Assembly (NCBI GenBank): GCA_965119215.1
Contig: CBCPKK010000014.1
Location: forward strand, 62,001-126,000
DNA length: 64,000 nt
Reading direction: 5' to 3'
DNA from: Buttiauxella sp965119215
Lineage (GTDB): Bacteria > Pseudomonadota > Gammaproteobacteria > Enterobacterales > Enterobacteriaceae
A model generated the notes under the pieces. It was not told where the DNA came from. It worked only from the letters and a program-made list of their open reading frames with translations, and ran no database searches. Numbering within the stretch: position 1 is the stretch's first letter; the number at the start of each line of letters is the position of its first letter. A program made the translations under genes and the position numbers. Positions 36,319 through 45,802 of the stretch are shown here, piece by piece.

Positions 36319-37695
36319 ATGAATACGATTAGCCAGACGGCGAGCGTTGTCGAGAAAAGGACCAACGCTCGTTATTGGATAGTAGTAATGCTCTTCATCG
36401 TCACCTCGTTTAACTACGGTGACCGCGCGACGTTATCCATTGCCGGTTCGGAAATGGCAAAAGATATCGGCCTTGATGCGATAGGAATGGGATATGTGTT
36501 TTCCGCATTTTCCTGGGCTTATGTTATTGGTCAAATTCCTGGCGGTTGGTTGCTTGATAAATTTGGTTCCAAACGCGTCTATTTCTGGTCCATTTTTATT
36601 TGGTCGATGTTTACCTTGCTGCAAGGTTTCGTCGATATCTTCAGTGGATTTGGCATCATCATCGCGCTGTTTACTTTGCGCTTCCTGGTCGGTTTAGCTG
36701 AAGCACCTTCCTTCCCAGGCAACAGCCGAATAGTCGCTGCGTGGTTCCCGGCACAGGAACGCGGCACGGCAGTCTCCATTTTTAACTCCGCACAATATTT
36801 CGCGACCGTTATCTTTGCGCCAATCATGGGTTGGTTGACCCATGAAGTGGGCTGGTCGCACGTATTCTTCTTTATGGGTGGCCTGGGCATCATCATCAGC
36901 TTCGTCTGGCTGAAAGTTATTCACGAACCTAACAACCATCCGGGTGTGAATAAAAAAGAGCTGGAGTACATCGAAGAAGGCGGCGGGCTGATCAACATGG
37001 ATCAGAAGAAAGCCAAAGAACATATTCCAATGGCGCAGAAATGGGGCCAGATCAAGCAGTTGATCGGTTCGCGCATGATGATCGGCATCTACATCGGCCA
37101 GTACTGTATTAACGCCTTAACCTATTTCTTTATTACCTGGTTCCCGGTTTATCTGGTGCAGGAAAAGGGGATGTCGATTCTGAAAGCCGGTTTTGTTGCA
37201 TCGGTTCCTGCGATTTGCGGCTTTGTCGGCGGTGTTCTTGGCGGCGTTATTTCTGACTGGCTGATGCGCCGCACTGGCTCGTTAAATATTGCACGTAAAA
37301 CGCCAATCGTGCTGGGGATGTTGCTCTCGGTGAGCATGGTGTTCTGCAACTATGTTCAGGCGGAATGGATGGTTATCGGCTTTATGGCGATGGCGTTCTT
37401 CGGTAAAGGTATTGGCGCATTGGGCTGGGCGGTGATGGCAGATACCGCGCCAAAAGAAATCAGCGGCCTGAGCGGCGGCCTGTTCAACATGTTCGGTAAT
37501 GTCTCCGGCATCGTGACGCCAATCGCCATCGGCTACATTGTTGGAACATCTGGCTCGTTCAATGGCGCACTGATTTATGTCGGTGTTCACGCGATTGTCG
37601 CGGTACTGAGTTACCTGGTTATCGTCGGCGACATCAAACGCGTTGAGCTTAAACCCGTCGTTCTTAAATCCGAAAGCACAGGACGCTCATCATGA
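36319..37695 (+). CDS. gudP: Glucarate/galactarate MFS transporter GudP
   Basis: GudP imports D-glucarate (and probably galactarate) by proton symport. The 458-residue protein has twelve predicted membrane segments of the anion:cation symporter MFS family. The N-terminal segment FNYGDRATLSIAGSEMAKDIG is typical of hexuronate and glucarate transporters, and the motif GWLLDKFGSKRVYF is the loop 2-3 signature. CAGGAG lies 7 bases before the ATG. The stop overlaps the gudX ATG (ATGA). It opens the operon gudP-gudX-gudD-glycerate kinase. Confidence 0.95.
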   Translation: MNTISQTASVVEKRTNARYWIVVMLFIVTSFNYGDRATLSIAGSEMAKDIGLDAIGMGYVFSAFSWAYVIGQIPGGWLLDKFGSKRVYFWSIFIWSMFTLLQGFVDIFSGFGIIIALFTLRFLVGLAEAPSFPGNSRIVAAWFPAQERGTAVSIFNSAQYFATVIFAPIMGWLTHEVGWSHVFFFMGGLGIIISFVWLKVIHEPNNHPGVNKKELEYIEEGGGLINMDQKKAKEHIPMAQKWGQIKQLIGSRMMIGIYIGQYCINALTYFFITWFPVYLVQEKGMSILKAGFVASVPAICGFVGGVLGGVISDWLMRRTGSLNIARKTPIVLGMLLSVSMVFCNYVQAEWMVIGFMAMAFFGKGIGALGWAVMADTAPKEISGLSGGLFNMFGNVSGIVTPIAIGYIVGTSGSFNGALIYVGVHAIVAVLSYLVIVGDIKRVELKPVVLKSESTGRSS

Positions 37696-39032
37696 ACACT
37701 CAGGCAAGCCCGATAATTACGGATATGAAAGTGATTCCTGTGGCGGGGAATGACAGCATGCTGCTGAACATTGGCGGCGCACACGGAGCCTTTTTCACCC
37801 GCAACATCGTGGTTCTGACCGACAACGCCGGGCATACCGGCGTAGGTGAAGCGCCTGGTGGTGAAGTGATTTACCAGACGCTGGTGGACGCTATTCCTCA
37901 AGTGGTCGGCCAGGAAATCGCGCGGATGAATCGCGTGGTGCAAAACGTCCACCAAGGTAATCAATCTGTTGATTTTGATACCTTTGGCAAAGGCGCGTGG
38001 ACGTTTGAACTGCGTGTTAATGCCGTCGCCGCGCTCGAAGCCGCACTGCTCGATTTACTCGGCAAGGCACTGAATGTACCGGTTTGCGAGCTTTTAGGGC
38101 CTGGCAAACAACGCGACGAAGTGACTGTTCTTGGTTATCTGTTTTATATCGGCGATCGTAACAAAACTGATTTGCCTTATCTGGACGGGCAAAATGCAAA
38201 ACATGCCTGGTACGATTTACGCCACCAGGAAGCGTTGAGCAGCGAATCCATTGTGCGGCTGGCTGAAGCCGCGCAGGATCGCTATGGCTTTAAAGACTTC
38301 AAACTTAAAGGCGGCGTTTTACCCGGTGAGCAGGAGTTGGATGCCGCCCGTGAGTTGAAAAAACGCTTTCCAGATGCGCGAATTACGGTCGACCCGAACG
38401 GTGCCTGGCTGCTGGATGAAGCCATCGCGCTGTGTAAGGGAATGGGCGATGTCCTGACGTATGCAGAAGACCCTTGCGGAGCGGAACAAGGGTACTCGGG
38501 GCGCGAGATTATGGCTGAATTTCGTCGCGCTACTGGCCTACCGGTTGCGACCAATATGATTGCCACAAACTGGCGCGAAATGAGCCACTCAATCATGCTT
38601 AATGCAGTCGATATCCCGTTAGCTGACCCGCATTTCTGGACACTCAGCGGCGCGGTTCGTGTTGCACAGATGTGCGATGAATGGGGTCTGACGTGGGGCT
38701 GCCACTCCAATAATCATTTCGACATTTCACTGGCGATGTTCACTCATGTTGGTGCCGCCGCACCAGGTAAACCAACAGCCATCGACACTCACTGGATTTG
38801 GCAGGAAGGCGACCAGCGCCTGACGAAATCCCCGCTGCAAATCGTAAACGGCAAAATCGCGGTGCCGGATGCGGCAGGCTTAGGCGTCGAACTTGACTGG
38901 GAGCAGGTGCAGAAAGCCCACGAGGTGTATAAATCCCTTCCGGGCGGCTCGCGCAATGACGCAATGGCCATGCAATACCTTGTACCTGGCTGGACATTCG
39001 ACCGTAAACGCCCGGCATTTGGCCGCAACTAA
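37692..39032 (+). CDS. gudX: Glucarate dehydratase-related protein GudX
   Basis: GudX is a 446-residue enolase-superfamily paralogue of GudD. In E. coli it is reported to have low glucarate dehydratase activity. This copy keeps the residues expected for catalysis: the KLK motif in FKDFKLKGG, metal ligands in VDPNGAW, YAEDPCG and the following Asn segment, His in HSNNHFDIS and Asp in AIDTHWIWQE. Nothing in the sequence shows it to be inactive. The start overlaps the gudP stop, and gudD follows after 28 bases. A structural or heteromeric role with GudD is possible but unproven. Confidence 0.92.
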   Translation: MNTQASPIITDMKVIPVAGNDSMLLNIGGAHGAFFTRNIVVLTDNAGHTGVGEAPGGEVIYQTLVDAIPQVVGQEIARMNRVVQNVHQGNQSVDFDTFGKGAWTFELRVNAVAALEAALLDLLGKALNVPVCELLGPGKQRDEVTVLGYLFYIGDRNKTDLPYLDGQNAKHAWYDLRHQEALSSESIVRLAEAAQDRYGFKDFKLKGGVLPGEQELDAARELKKRFPDARITVDPNGAWLLDEAIALCKGMGDVLTYAEDPCGAEQGYSGREIMAEFRRATGLPVATNMIATNWREMSHSIMLNAVDIPLADPHFWTLSGAVRVAQMCDEWGLTWGCHSNNHFDISLAMFTHVGAAAPGKPTAIDTHWIWQEGDQRLTKSPLQIVNGKIAVPDAAGLGVELDWEQVQKAHEVYKSLPGGSRNDAMAMQYLVPGWTFDRKRPAFGRN

Positions 39033-39060
39033 TTTATCTTGATGACAAGGAATGAGTAAC

Positions 39061-40401
39061 ATGACGACTTCAACTTCTACCCCCGTAGTCACTGCTATGC
39101 AGGTTATTCCCGTTGCGGGCCACGACAGCATGCTGATGAACCTGAGCGGCGCGCACTCGCCATTCTTCACCCGTAATATTGTGATCATTAAAGATAACTC
39201 CGGCCATACCGGCGTGGGCGAAATCCCAGGCGGCGAAAAGATTCGCCAGACTCTGGAAGACGCCGCCGCGCTGGTGATTGGAAAAACGCTGGGCGAGTAC
39301 AAAAATATCCTCAACCTGGTGCGAGCCGAATTTGCTGACCGTGATTCCGGCGGCCGTGGTTTACAGACCTTTGATTTGCGCACCACCATTCACGTTGTCA
39401 CCGGTATTGAATCGGCAATGTTAGATTTGCTTGGGCAGCACCTGGGCGTAAACGTGGCCTCTTTGTTGGGCGATGGGCAGCAGCGAAGCGAAGTTGAAAT
39501 GCTGGGGTATCTGTTCTTTGTTGGCAATCGCAAACAAACTCCACTGCCTTACCAGAGCCAGCCCGATGAAAAATGCGACTGGTATCGTATTCGCCATGAT
39601 GAAGCGATGACGCCGGATTCCGTCGTGCGCCTGGCAGAAGCCGCCTATGAAAAATATGGCTTCAATGATTTCAAACTGAAAGGCGGTGTATTAGCTGGCA
39701 GCGAAGAAGCAGAAGCGGTGACTGCGCTGGCTAAACGCTTCCCGCAAGCCCGCGTGACGCTTGACCCGAACGGTGCCTGGTCGCTTGATGAAGCGATTAA
39801 CATTGGTAAGCAATTACGTGGTGTGCTGGCATATGCAGAAGATCCATGCGGTGCAGAACAAGGTTATTCAGGGCGTGAAATTATGGCTGAATTCCGTCGC
39901 GCAACAGGCTTGCCAACCGCGACTAATATGATTGCCACCGACTGGCGTCAGATGGGCCACACGCTTTCGCTGCAATCGGTCGATATTCCATTGGCTGACC
40001 CGCATTTCTGGACGATGCAAGGTTCGGTTCGTGTCGCACAAATGTGCCACGAATTTGGCCTGACGTGGGGTTCGCATTCAAACAACCACTTCGATATTTC
40101 ACTGGCGATGTTCACCCACGTTGCCGCCGCCGCTCCGGGGAAAGTCACTGCAATCGACACCCACTGGATTTGGCAGGAAGGTAATCAACGCCTGACCAAA
40201 CAACCGTTCGAAATTAAAGGCGGCATGGTGCAAGTGCCAAAAACACCGGGTTTAGGTGTGGAGCTGGATATGGATCAGGTGATGAAAGCGCATGAGCTTT
40301 ATCAGCAGCATGGCCTGGGCGCGCGTGATGATGCGATGGCGATGCAGTACTTGATCCCAGAATGGACGTTTAATAATAAGCGCCCTTGTATGGTGCGCTA
40401 A
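39061..40401 (+). CDS. gudD: Glucarate dehydratase GudD
   Basis: GudD dehydrates D-glucarate to 5-keto-4-deoxy-D-glucarate. The 446 residues equal E. coli GudD. Enolase-superfamily residues are intact: Lys pair in NDFKLKGG, metal ligands in LDPNGAW and YAEDPCG, His in SHSNNHFDIS, Asp in AIDTHWIWQE. ATG at 39061 is chosen because AAGGA ends 9 bases upstream; an ATG at 39052 directly abuts that AAGGA and is badly spaced. The product would pass to GarL and GarR, not encoded here, and then to the glycerate kinase downstream. Confidence 0.95.
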   Translation: MTTSTSTPVVTAMQVIPVAGHDSMLMNLSGAHSPFFTRNIVIIKDNSGHTGVGEIPGGEKIRQTLEDAAALVIGKTLGEYKNILNLVRAEFADRDSGGRGLQTFDLRTTIHVVTGIESAMLDLLGQHLGVNVASLLGDGQQRSEVEMLGYLFFVGNRKQTPLPYQSQPDEKCDWYRIRHDEAMTPDSVVRLAEAAYEKYGFNDFKLKGGVLAGSEEAEAVTALAKRFPQARVTLDPNGAWSLDEAINIGKQLRGVLAYAEDPCGAEQGYSGREIMAEFRRATGLPTATNMIATDWRQMGHTLSLQSVDIPLADPHFWTMQGSVRVAQMCHEFGLTWGSHSNNHFDISLAMFTHVAAAAPGKVTAIDTHWIWQEGNQRLTKQPFEIKGGMVQVPKTPGLGVELDMDQVMKAHELYQQHGLGARDDAMAMQYLIPEWTFNNKRPCMVR

Positions 40402-40448
40402 TCTATACCCTGACGACCAGGCCCACATCACATAGCGACGGATGGCAT

Positions 40449-41591
40449 ATGAAAATTGTAATCGCACCAGATTCATATAAAGAGAGCCTTAGTGCTCTGG
40501 AGGTGGCGACACACATTGAAGCTGGTTTTCGGGAAGTGTTTCCGAATGCCAGTTATGTGAAGTTACCCGTTGCTGATGGGGGCGAAGGTACGGTTGAGGC
40601 AATGGTCGCGGCAACGGACGGTGAAATCATCGAAGTGGATGTCACCGGCCCGTTGGGCGAGCCTGTTAAGGCGTTCTACGGAATATCAGGCGACAAGCAG
40701 CAGGCTTTTATTGAGATGGCTGCGGCGAGTGGCCTGGAGCTGGTTCCTCCTGAATTACGCAACCCACTGAATACCACGTCGTGGGGAACGGGCGAGCTGA
40801 TTGGCTACGCGCTGGACAGCGGCGTGAAAAGCATTCTTATTGGCATCGGCGGTAGCGCCACTAATGACGGCGGTATTGGCATGGTGCAAGCGCTTGGTGC
40901 GCGTTTGCAGGACTCTGATGGCGAGCCGTTAGGGTTTGGCGGTCGTGAAGTGGCAAGGTTGGCCTCTATTGATGTCACCGCGTTGGATAAACGATTGAAA
41001 GAGTGCCGTATTGAAGTCGCGTGTGATGTCACTAATCTGCTCACAGGCAAAGAAGGGGCATCAGCGATATTTGGCCCGCAAAAGGGCGCAACATCGCAGA
41101 TGGTCGAAGAACTCGACCAGGCTTTGGAACACTTCGCAAAAATAATCTCCCGCGACCTCGACATTAATGTTTTGGAACTTTCTGGCGGCGGAGCAGCGGG
41201 TGGAATGGGCGCTGCGCTGTATGCTTTTTGCGGAGCGCAATTGCGACAAGGCATTGAAATTGTAACCGAAGCGTTGAAACTTGATGAACTGGTTCGCGAC
41301 GCAGATCTGGTGATCACCGGAGAAGGGCGCATTGATAGCCAGTCTATTCATGGCAAAGTGCCAATTGGCGTGGCGAAAGTCGCGAAACGCTATAACAAAC
41401 CGGTTATTGGGATTGCCGGGAGTTTAACGCCAGACGTTGGCGTGGTGCATGAACATGGCCTGGATGCGGTATTTAGCGTGCTGTACCGCATTTGTACGCT
41501 GGAAGAAGCGCTGGAAAACGCTGGGGATAATCTGCGTAAAGCATCGCGTAATATCGCCGCAACGCTTGCTGTCGGGTGTCGCTTGCGCTAA
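40449..41591 (+). CDS. garK: Glycerate 2-kinase (GarK family)
   Basis: Glycerate kinase phosphorylates D-glycerate to 2-phosphoglycerate, the last step of glucarate and galactarate use. The 380-residue product begins MKIVIAPDSYKESLSALEVA and has the motifs PVADGGEGTVEAM, GIGGSATNDGG and VITGEGRIDSQS of the type-1 family. ATG at 40449 is chosen because it gives the exact family N-terminus; the frame start at 40386 overlaps gudD. In E. coli garK is in the separate garPLRK operon; here it is added to the gud operon 47 bases after gudD. It ends 27 bases from convergent barA with no visible terminator. Confidence 0.92.
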   Translation: MKIVIAPDSYKESLSALEVATHIEAGFREVFPNASYVKLPVADGGEGTVEAMVAATDGEIIEVDVTGPLGEPVKAFYGISGDKQQAFIEMAAASGLELVPPELRNPLNTTSWGTGELIGYALDSGVKSILIGIGGSATNDGGIGMVQALGARLQDSDGEPLGFGGREVARLASIDVTALDKRLKECRIEVACDVTNLLTGKEGASAIFGPQKGATSQMVEELDQALEHFAKIISRDLDINVLELSGGGAAGGMGAALYAFCGAQLRQGIEIVTEALKLDELVRDADLVITGEGRIDSQSIHGKVPIGVAKVAKRYNKPVIGIAGSLTPDVGVVHEHGLDAVFSVLYRICTLEEALENAGDNLRKASRNIAATLAVGCRLR

Positions 41592-41618
41592 CCCGATCTA
41601 CAAAACCCTTCAGCAAAG

Positions 41619-44378
41619 TCAGCCCAGCATTCGCTGTGCTTCTTTGGAAACATTGTTCATCTCGTCAAGAAGCTCGAAAAGTTCGGGCTCTAAATCTTCG
41701 GGTTTCACGCCACTTCGCAACTGTTGTTCCAGCGTCTTACACAAATTTTTCAAACGCGGTACGCCGCTGTAGCTACAGCTACCGTGAAGTTTATGAATGA
41801 TTTCAAGCAGCTTCTCTGGATTTTCCCCCACTAACTGTTCTTCAACGGTGTTACGCACTTCCGGTAAGAACGCCAATAGCATTTGCAGTAAATCGCGTGC
41901 CAGGTCTGGCTTATTCGCGGCCTGTTGCAATGCCAGTGCCCAATCCAACGTCTGATTTGGATTATTGACTGGGGCCGCCGTATCTACGTTAGCCGTTAAC
42001 GCAGGCGCAGCAATAGCGCCGGGTTGGTAGCGCATCAGCAGGTTATACAGCTTGTTCTCTTCAATTGGCTTAGCCAGGTAGTCGTTCATCCCTGCGCTGA
42101 GTAACTTCTCTTTTTGCCCTGCCATGGCGTGTGCTGTAACGGCAATCACCGGCGTTTGCTGGTGGTGCGGCATCTGGCGAATCAACTCACAGGCGCGGAT
42201 CCCGTCCATTTCCGGCATCTGGATATCCATCAAAATAATGTCTATCTGCATTTGTTTCGCGCGTTCAATCGCTTGTGTACCACTGCCGCATAGCTCGACG
42301 TTTTCCACATGATCTTCGAGCAATGCGCCAATCAGTTTAAGGTTTGCCGGGTTATCATCAACCGCCATCACGGTCAGCGGCAACTTCTTGTTCTCACCGC
42401 TGTTTACCAGTGTCGGGTCGATTGCAAAAGTATGCTCCGCTAACAGCGGCAGCAGGCGATTTGAAGTGACTGGCTTCAACAGGCACGCGGTAACACCTTG
42501 CTTTTTAAGTGATTCCGCATCGACTTGCGCATGGCTTGGCAGTGCGAAAATCAGGCTGTCAGTCATGGTGGCGGCTTTTGCCAGCTTCGGATTTTCCATA
42601 GTCAGCGTATCGCGGTATGTGACCGGAATACCGAGCAGCATAATGTCGTAGTGCCCTTCGGCGAGGGTCATAAACGATGGGCTGTAAACCACTTCAAGCG
42701 GGGTATTCGCCAAAATATTGAGCGTGCTTTGTGCCGCCGTAGCATTTTGCTCAACATACGCAATGCGCTTGCCAGCCAGATTTTCAGTCGAATAACCGTC
42801 CAGAACCGCGTTGGAATTTAAGTCAAGATTGATATAGAACCAGAAGGTAGAACCTTGATTTGGCTGGCTATGGAACGAGATATCCCCGCCCATTTCGCTA
42901 ACCAGTTTTTGGGTGATAACCAGCCCAAGCCCCGTACCACCGTGACGCCGGGTGATGCTGGCATCTGCCTGACGAAATGCCTGGAACAGGCGCGACTGTT
43001 CCTGCTCAGGAATACCGATGCCGGTATCGTGGATTCGCATTTCAACCTGGACTTTATTGTTCCCTTGCGAGCGTTTCTCGACGACCAAATCAATATTGCC
43101 GCTTTCAGTAAACTTAATCGCATTCCCTACCAGATTGGTCACCACCTGCTGCAAACGCAGCGGATCGCCAATCACGTTATCCGGCACATCGTTTCTGATG
43201 TTTAGCGTCAGTTCCAGGCCTTTGTCATGGGCGGAATGCGCAAGCAATGTCACGACTTCATCAAGCATATTACGCAGCGGGAAGGGGATGCTTTCAAGAA
43301 TCAGTTTGCCCGCTTCGAGTTTAGAGAAGTCCAGCACATCATTAATAATGGTTAGTAGATTATTGGCTGAACGTTCAATGGTATGCAGGTGATCGCGCTG
43401 TGTGGCATTCAAATCCGTTTTCAGTGTTAAACGAGTAAAACCAATCACTCCATTCAACGGAGTACGAAGTTCGTGAGACATATTGGCGAGGAATTCAGAT
43501 TTGATTCGCGCGGCTTCCTGGGCTCGTTTCTTCGCCAGATCCAGCTCAACGTTCTGGATTTCCATCTGCTCGAGCGTTTCACGTAAATCGGACGTCGCCT
43601 GGTCAATATTGTGCTGCATTTCTTCGTGATAAGCCGTCAGCGACATCGCCATCGAGTTTATCCCGTTCTTAAGCATATCCAGTTCGCCGAGCATGAAACC
43701 TTCCACGCGGCTATCGAGTTGCCCGCGCCGTATCCGGTCGACCGTATTCACCATATTACGAATGGGCCCGGTGACATCGCGCATCAAACGGTAGGCAAAC
43801 AGCATGGCGATACCGATGCAGAACAACATCATTAGTGTTGAAATAAATATCTCGCGGTACTGCTGCAAGCGTACGGATTTCAGATCGAGTTCGATGGCGA
43901 CATAACCAAGGGTATTGCCTGCGGGTTTGGCGTCGGTGACTTCTGATTCGTCCGGCGAGTAACTTTCGGAAATAATGGGAGTGCGCAGAATAATTGAATC
44001 GCCATGCCGCGTGATACTTAGGCTGTGTGGTGGCTTTTCATTGTTGGGCAATCTCAGTATCGACGCATTTAGCTGATAATTAGAGGTGACGAACAGCTTA
44101 TTGTTTTCGTCAAAAACGGAAATCGCCCGCACAATATCGGAATGACGGCGGTGCAACACGCTGACCAACTGGCGAATAGATTCGCGGCTGTGGAAACTCA
44201 TGCCGTATTCACTCGCAACCGCCAGCGGCTCGATAATATTAGCGCCAGAGTCTTCTAACTGACGCTGCAAGTCGTTGTAACGGTGGACGACAAAAAAGAC
44301 GCTGAGCAATAAACCGATCATTAATGTCGGTGCCAGAATCAGGATCATCATGCGTGCGCGCAGGCTGTAGTTGGTCAT
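41619..44378 (-). CDS. barA: Hybrid sensor histidine kinase BarA
   Basis: BarA senses short-chain carboxylates such as acetate and formate and phosphorylates UvrY, which then activates csrB and csrC. The 919-residue product (E. coli 918) has a short cytoplasmic N-terminus, membrane helix about 10-30, a periplasmic sensor region, a second helix (about 170-190), HAMP, and a HisKA domain with SHELRTPLNGVIGF. ATPase motifs and a receiver with Asp in IILMDIQMPEMDG follow, and then a C-terminal HPt with His in IHKLHGSCSYSG. ATG at 44378 starts MTNYSLRARMM; the 69 residues upstream of it in frame are not conserved. It is divergent from rlmD over 60 bases. Confidence 0.96.
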   Translation of the reverse strand: MTNYSLRARMMILILAPTLMIGLLLSVFFVVHRYNDLQRQLEDSGANIIEPLAVASEYGMSFHSRESIRQLVSVLHRRHSDIVRAISVFDENNKLFVTSNYQLNASILRLPNNEKPPHSLSITRHGDSIILRTPIISESYSPDESEVTDAKPAGNTLGYVAIELDLKSVRLQQYREIFISTLMMLFCIGIAMLFAYRLMRDVTGPIRNMVNTVDRIRRGQLDSRVEGFMLGELDMLKNGINSMAMSLTAYHEEMQHNIDQATSDLRETLEQMEIQNVELDLAKKRAQEAARIKSEFLANMSHELRTPLNGVIGFTRLTLKTDLNATQRDHLHTIERSANNLLTIINDVLDFSKLEAGKLILESIPFPLRNMLDEVVTLLAHSAHDKGLELTLNIRNDVPDNVIGDPLRLQQVVTNLVGNAIKFTESGNIDLVVEKRSQGNNKVQVEMRIHDTGIGIPEQEQSRLFQAFRQADASITRRHGGTGLGLVITQKLVSEMGGDISFHSQPNQGSTFWFYINLDLNSNAVLDGYSTENLAGKRIAYVEQNATAAQSTLNILANTPLEVVYSPSFMTLAEGHYDIMLLGIPVTYRDTLTMENPKLAKAATMTDSLIFALPSHAQVDAESLKKQGVTACLLKPVTSNRLLPLLAEHTFAIDPTLVNSGENKKLPLTVMAVDDNPANLKLIGALLEDHVENVELCGSGTQAIERAKQMQIDIILMDIQMPEMDGIRACELIRQMPHHQQTPVIAVTAHAMAGQKEKLLSAGMNDYLAKPIEENKLYNLLMRYQPGAIAAPALTANVDTAAPVNNPNQTLDWALALQQAANKPDLARDLLQMLLAFLPEVRNTVEEQLVGENPEKLLEIIHKLHGSCSYSGVPRLKNLCKTLEQQLRSGVKPEDLEPELFELLDEMNNVSKEAQRMLG

Positions 44379-44438
44379 GGGGTTCCGATATGGGACAATT
44401 GAAGCAATAGTTAATATTTTGAGAGAGCATTCTGGCTC

Positions 44439-45752
44439 ATGGCGCAATTCTACTCGCACAAGCGACGGGTTACGACTCGTCAAATCATAACCGTGAACGT
44501 TAGTGACCTTGATCCGTTTGGTCAGGGCGTTGCACGTCACAATGGCAAAGCGCTTTTTATCCAGGGCGCGCTGCCCGGTGAGCAAGTTGAAGTCACGATT
44601 ACCGATGACAAACGCAACTTCGCTCAGGCTCGAGTTAAGCGCCGTTTAAATGATAGCCCGCAACGTGTTGCGCCGCGTTGTCCACATTTTAGCGTCTGTG
44701 GCGGTTGCCAGCAGCAACATGCCAGTATCGAATTGCAGCAGCAAGCAAAATCCCGTGCGCTGGCTCGAATGATGGGAACGCGCGAAACCCCGGCTGCTGT
44801 GGAAGAAATAATTTCTGGCTCGCCATGGGGTTATCGTCGCCGTGCGCGCTTAGGCTTGAATTATCACGTTAAAATGCAAACCTTACAGATGGGTTTTCGT
44901 AAAGCTCAGGATAGTGAACTGGTGGATATTCACCATTGCCCCGTTCTGGCGCCCCAACTTGAAGCACTGCTTGAACCGTTGCACCACTGTTTATCAGCAT
45001 TAAAAGCGGTTCGACGTTTAGGGCACGTTGAGTTAGTGCTTGCCGATAATGGCCCGCTGATGGTGTTGCGTCATTTAGATGCGCTTCATGACGACGATCT
45101 ACAAAAACTGGAACGCTTTTCGCATTCTTCCGGCGTCGCGCTGTATTTAGCGCCGGACAGTGAGACACTCACGGCGCTCGGGGACGATGAACCCTGCTAT
45201 CACTCAGACGGGCTACGCTTAACGTTCAGTCCGCGTGACTTCATTCAGGTGAATGATGGGGTGAACCAGCAGATGGTCGTTCGTGCCATTGAATGGCTGG
45301 ATATTCAGCCTACCGACCGAGTACTGGATTTGTTCTGCGGAATGGGCAACTTTACGTTACCGCTCGCAAAACGGGCAGCAAGTGTCGTTGGGGTGGAAGG
45401 CGTTGCTGCGCTGGTGGCGAAAGGTGAATATAATGCGCGATATAATTCGCTGAAAAATGTCACATTCTTTCATGAGAACCTGGAAGATGATGTGACTCGC
45501 CAGCCCTGGGCTGCCCAAGGTTTTGATAAAATATTGCTCGACCCCGCGAGAGCGGGTGCGCCAGGTGTGCTGCAGCATGTGATTAAACTCGCTCCAACGC
45601 GGGTGGTCTATGTTTCATGTAACCCGACAACGCTTGCCCGTGATAGCGAGGCATTGCTGGCCGCAGGCTATCAACTGCGCCAATTAGCAATGCTGGATAT
45701 GTTTCCGCACACGGGGCATCTGGAGTCTATGGCGCTATTTGAGCGGAATTAA
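44439..45752 (+). CDS. rlmD: 23S rRNA (uracil1939-C5)-methyltransferase RlmD
   Basis: RlmD methylates U1939 of 23S rRNA. The 437-residue product (E. coli 433) has an N-terminal TRAM domain, then a [4Fe-4S] cluster with Cys81, Cys87, Cys90 in CPHFSVCGGC and a fourth Cys in IHHCPVLAP. The SAM-binding motif is LDLFCGMGNFTLPLA, and the catalytic Cys is in VYVSCNPTTLARD. A near-perfect hairpin separates it from relA, which starts 50 bases later. Confidence 0.95.
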   Translation: MAQFYSHKRRVTTRQIITVNVSDLDPFGQGVARHNGKALFIQGALPGEQVEVTITDDKRNFAQARVKRRLNDSPQRVAPRCPHFSVCGGCQQQHASIELQQQAKSRALARMMGTRETPAAVEEIISGSPWGYRRRARLGLNYHVKMQTLQMGFRKAQDSELVDIHHCPVLAPQLEALLEPLHHCLSALKAVRRLGHVELVLADNGPLMVLRHLDALHDDDLQKLERFSHSSGVALYLAPDSETLTALGDDEPCYHSDGLRLTFSPRDFIQVNDGVNQQMVVRAIEWLDIQPTDRVLDLFCGMGNFTLPLAKRAASVVGVEGVAALVAKGEYNARYNSLKNVTFFHENLEDDVTRQPWAAQGFDKILLDPARAGAPGVLQHVIKLAPTRVVYVSCNPTTLARDSEALLAAGYQLRQLAMLDMFPHTGHLESMALFERN

Positions 45753-45760
45753 GTGGTTAG

Positions 45761-45780
45761 ATCAGGTCGCGTGACCTGAT
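45761..45780 (+). terminator. Hairpin between rlmD and relA
   Basis: ATCAGGTC, loop GCGT and GACCTGAT form an 8-bp perfect stem. The downstream TTATAACC has only a short T run, so it may act as a weak terminator. relA follows 22 bases later. Confidence 0.45.
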
Positions 45781-45802
45781 TTATAACCAATAGGAGAGGA
45801 CA

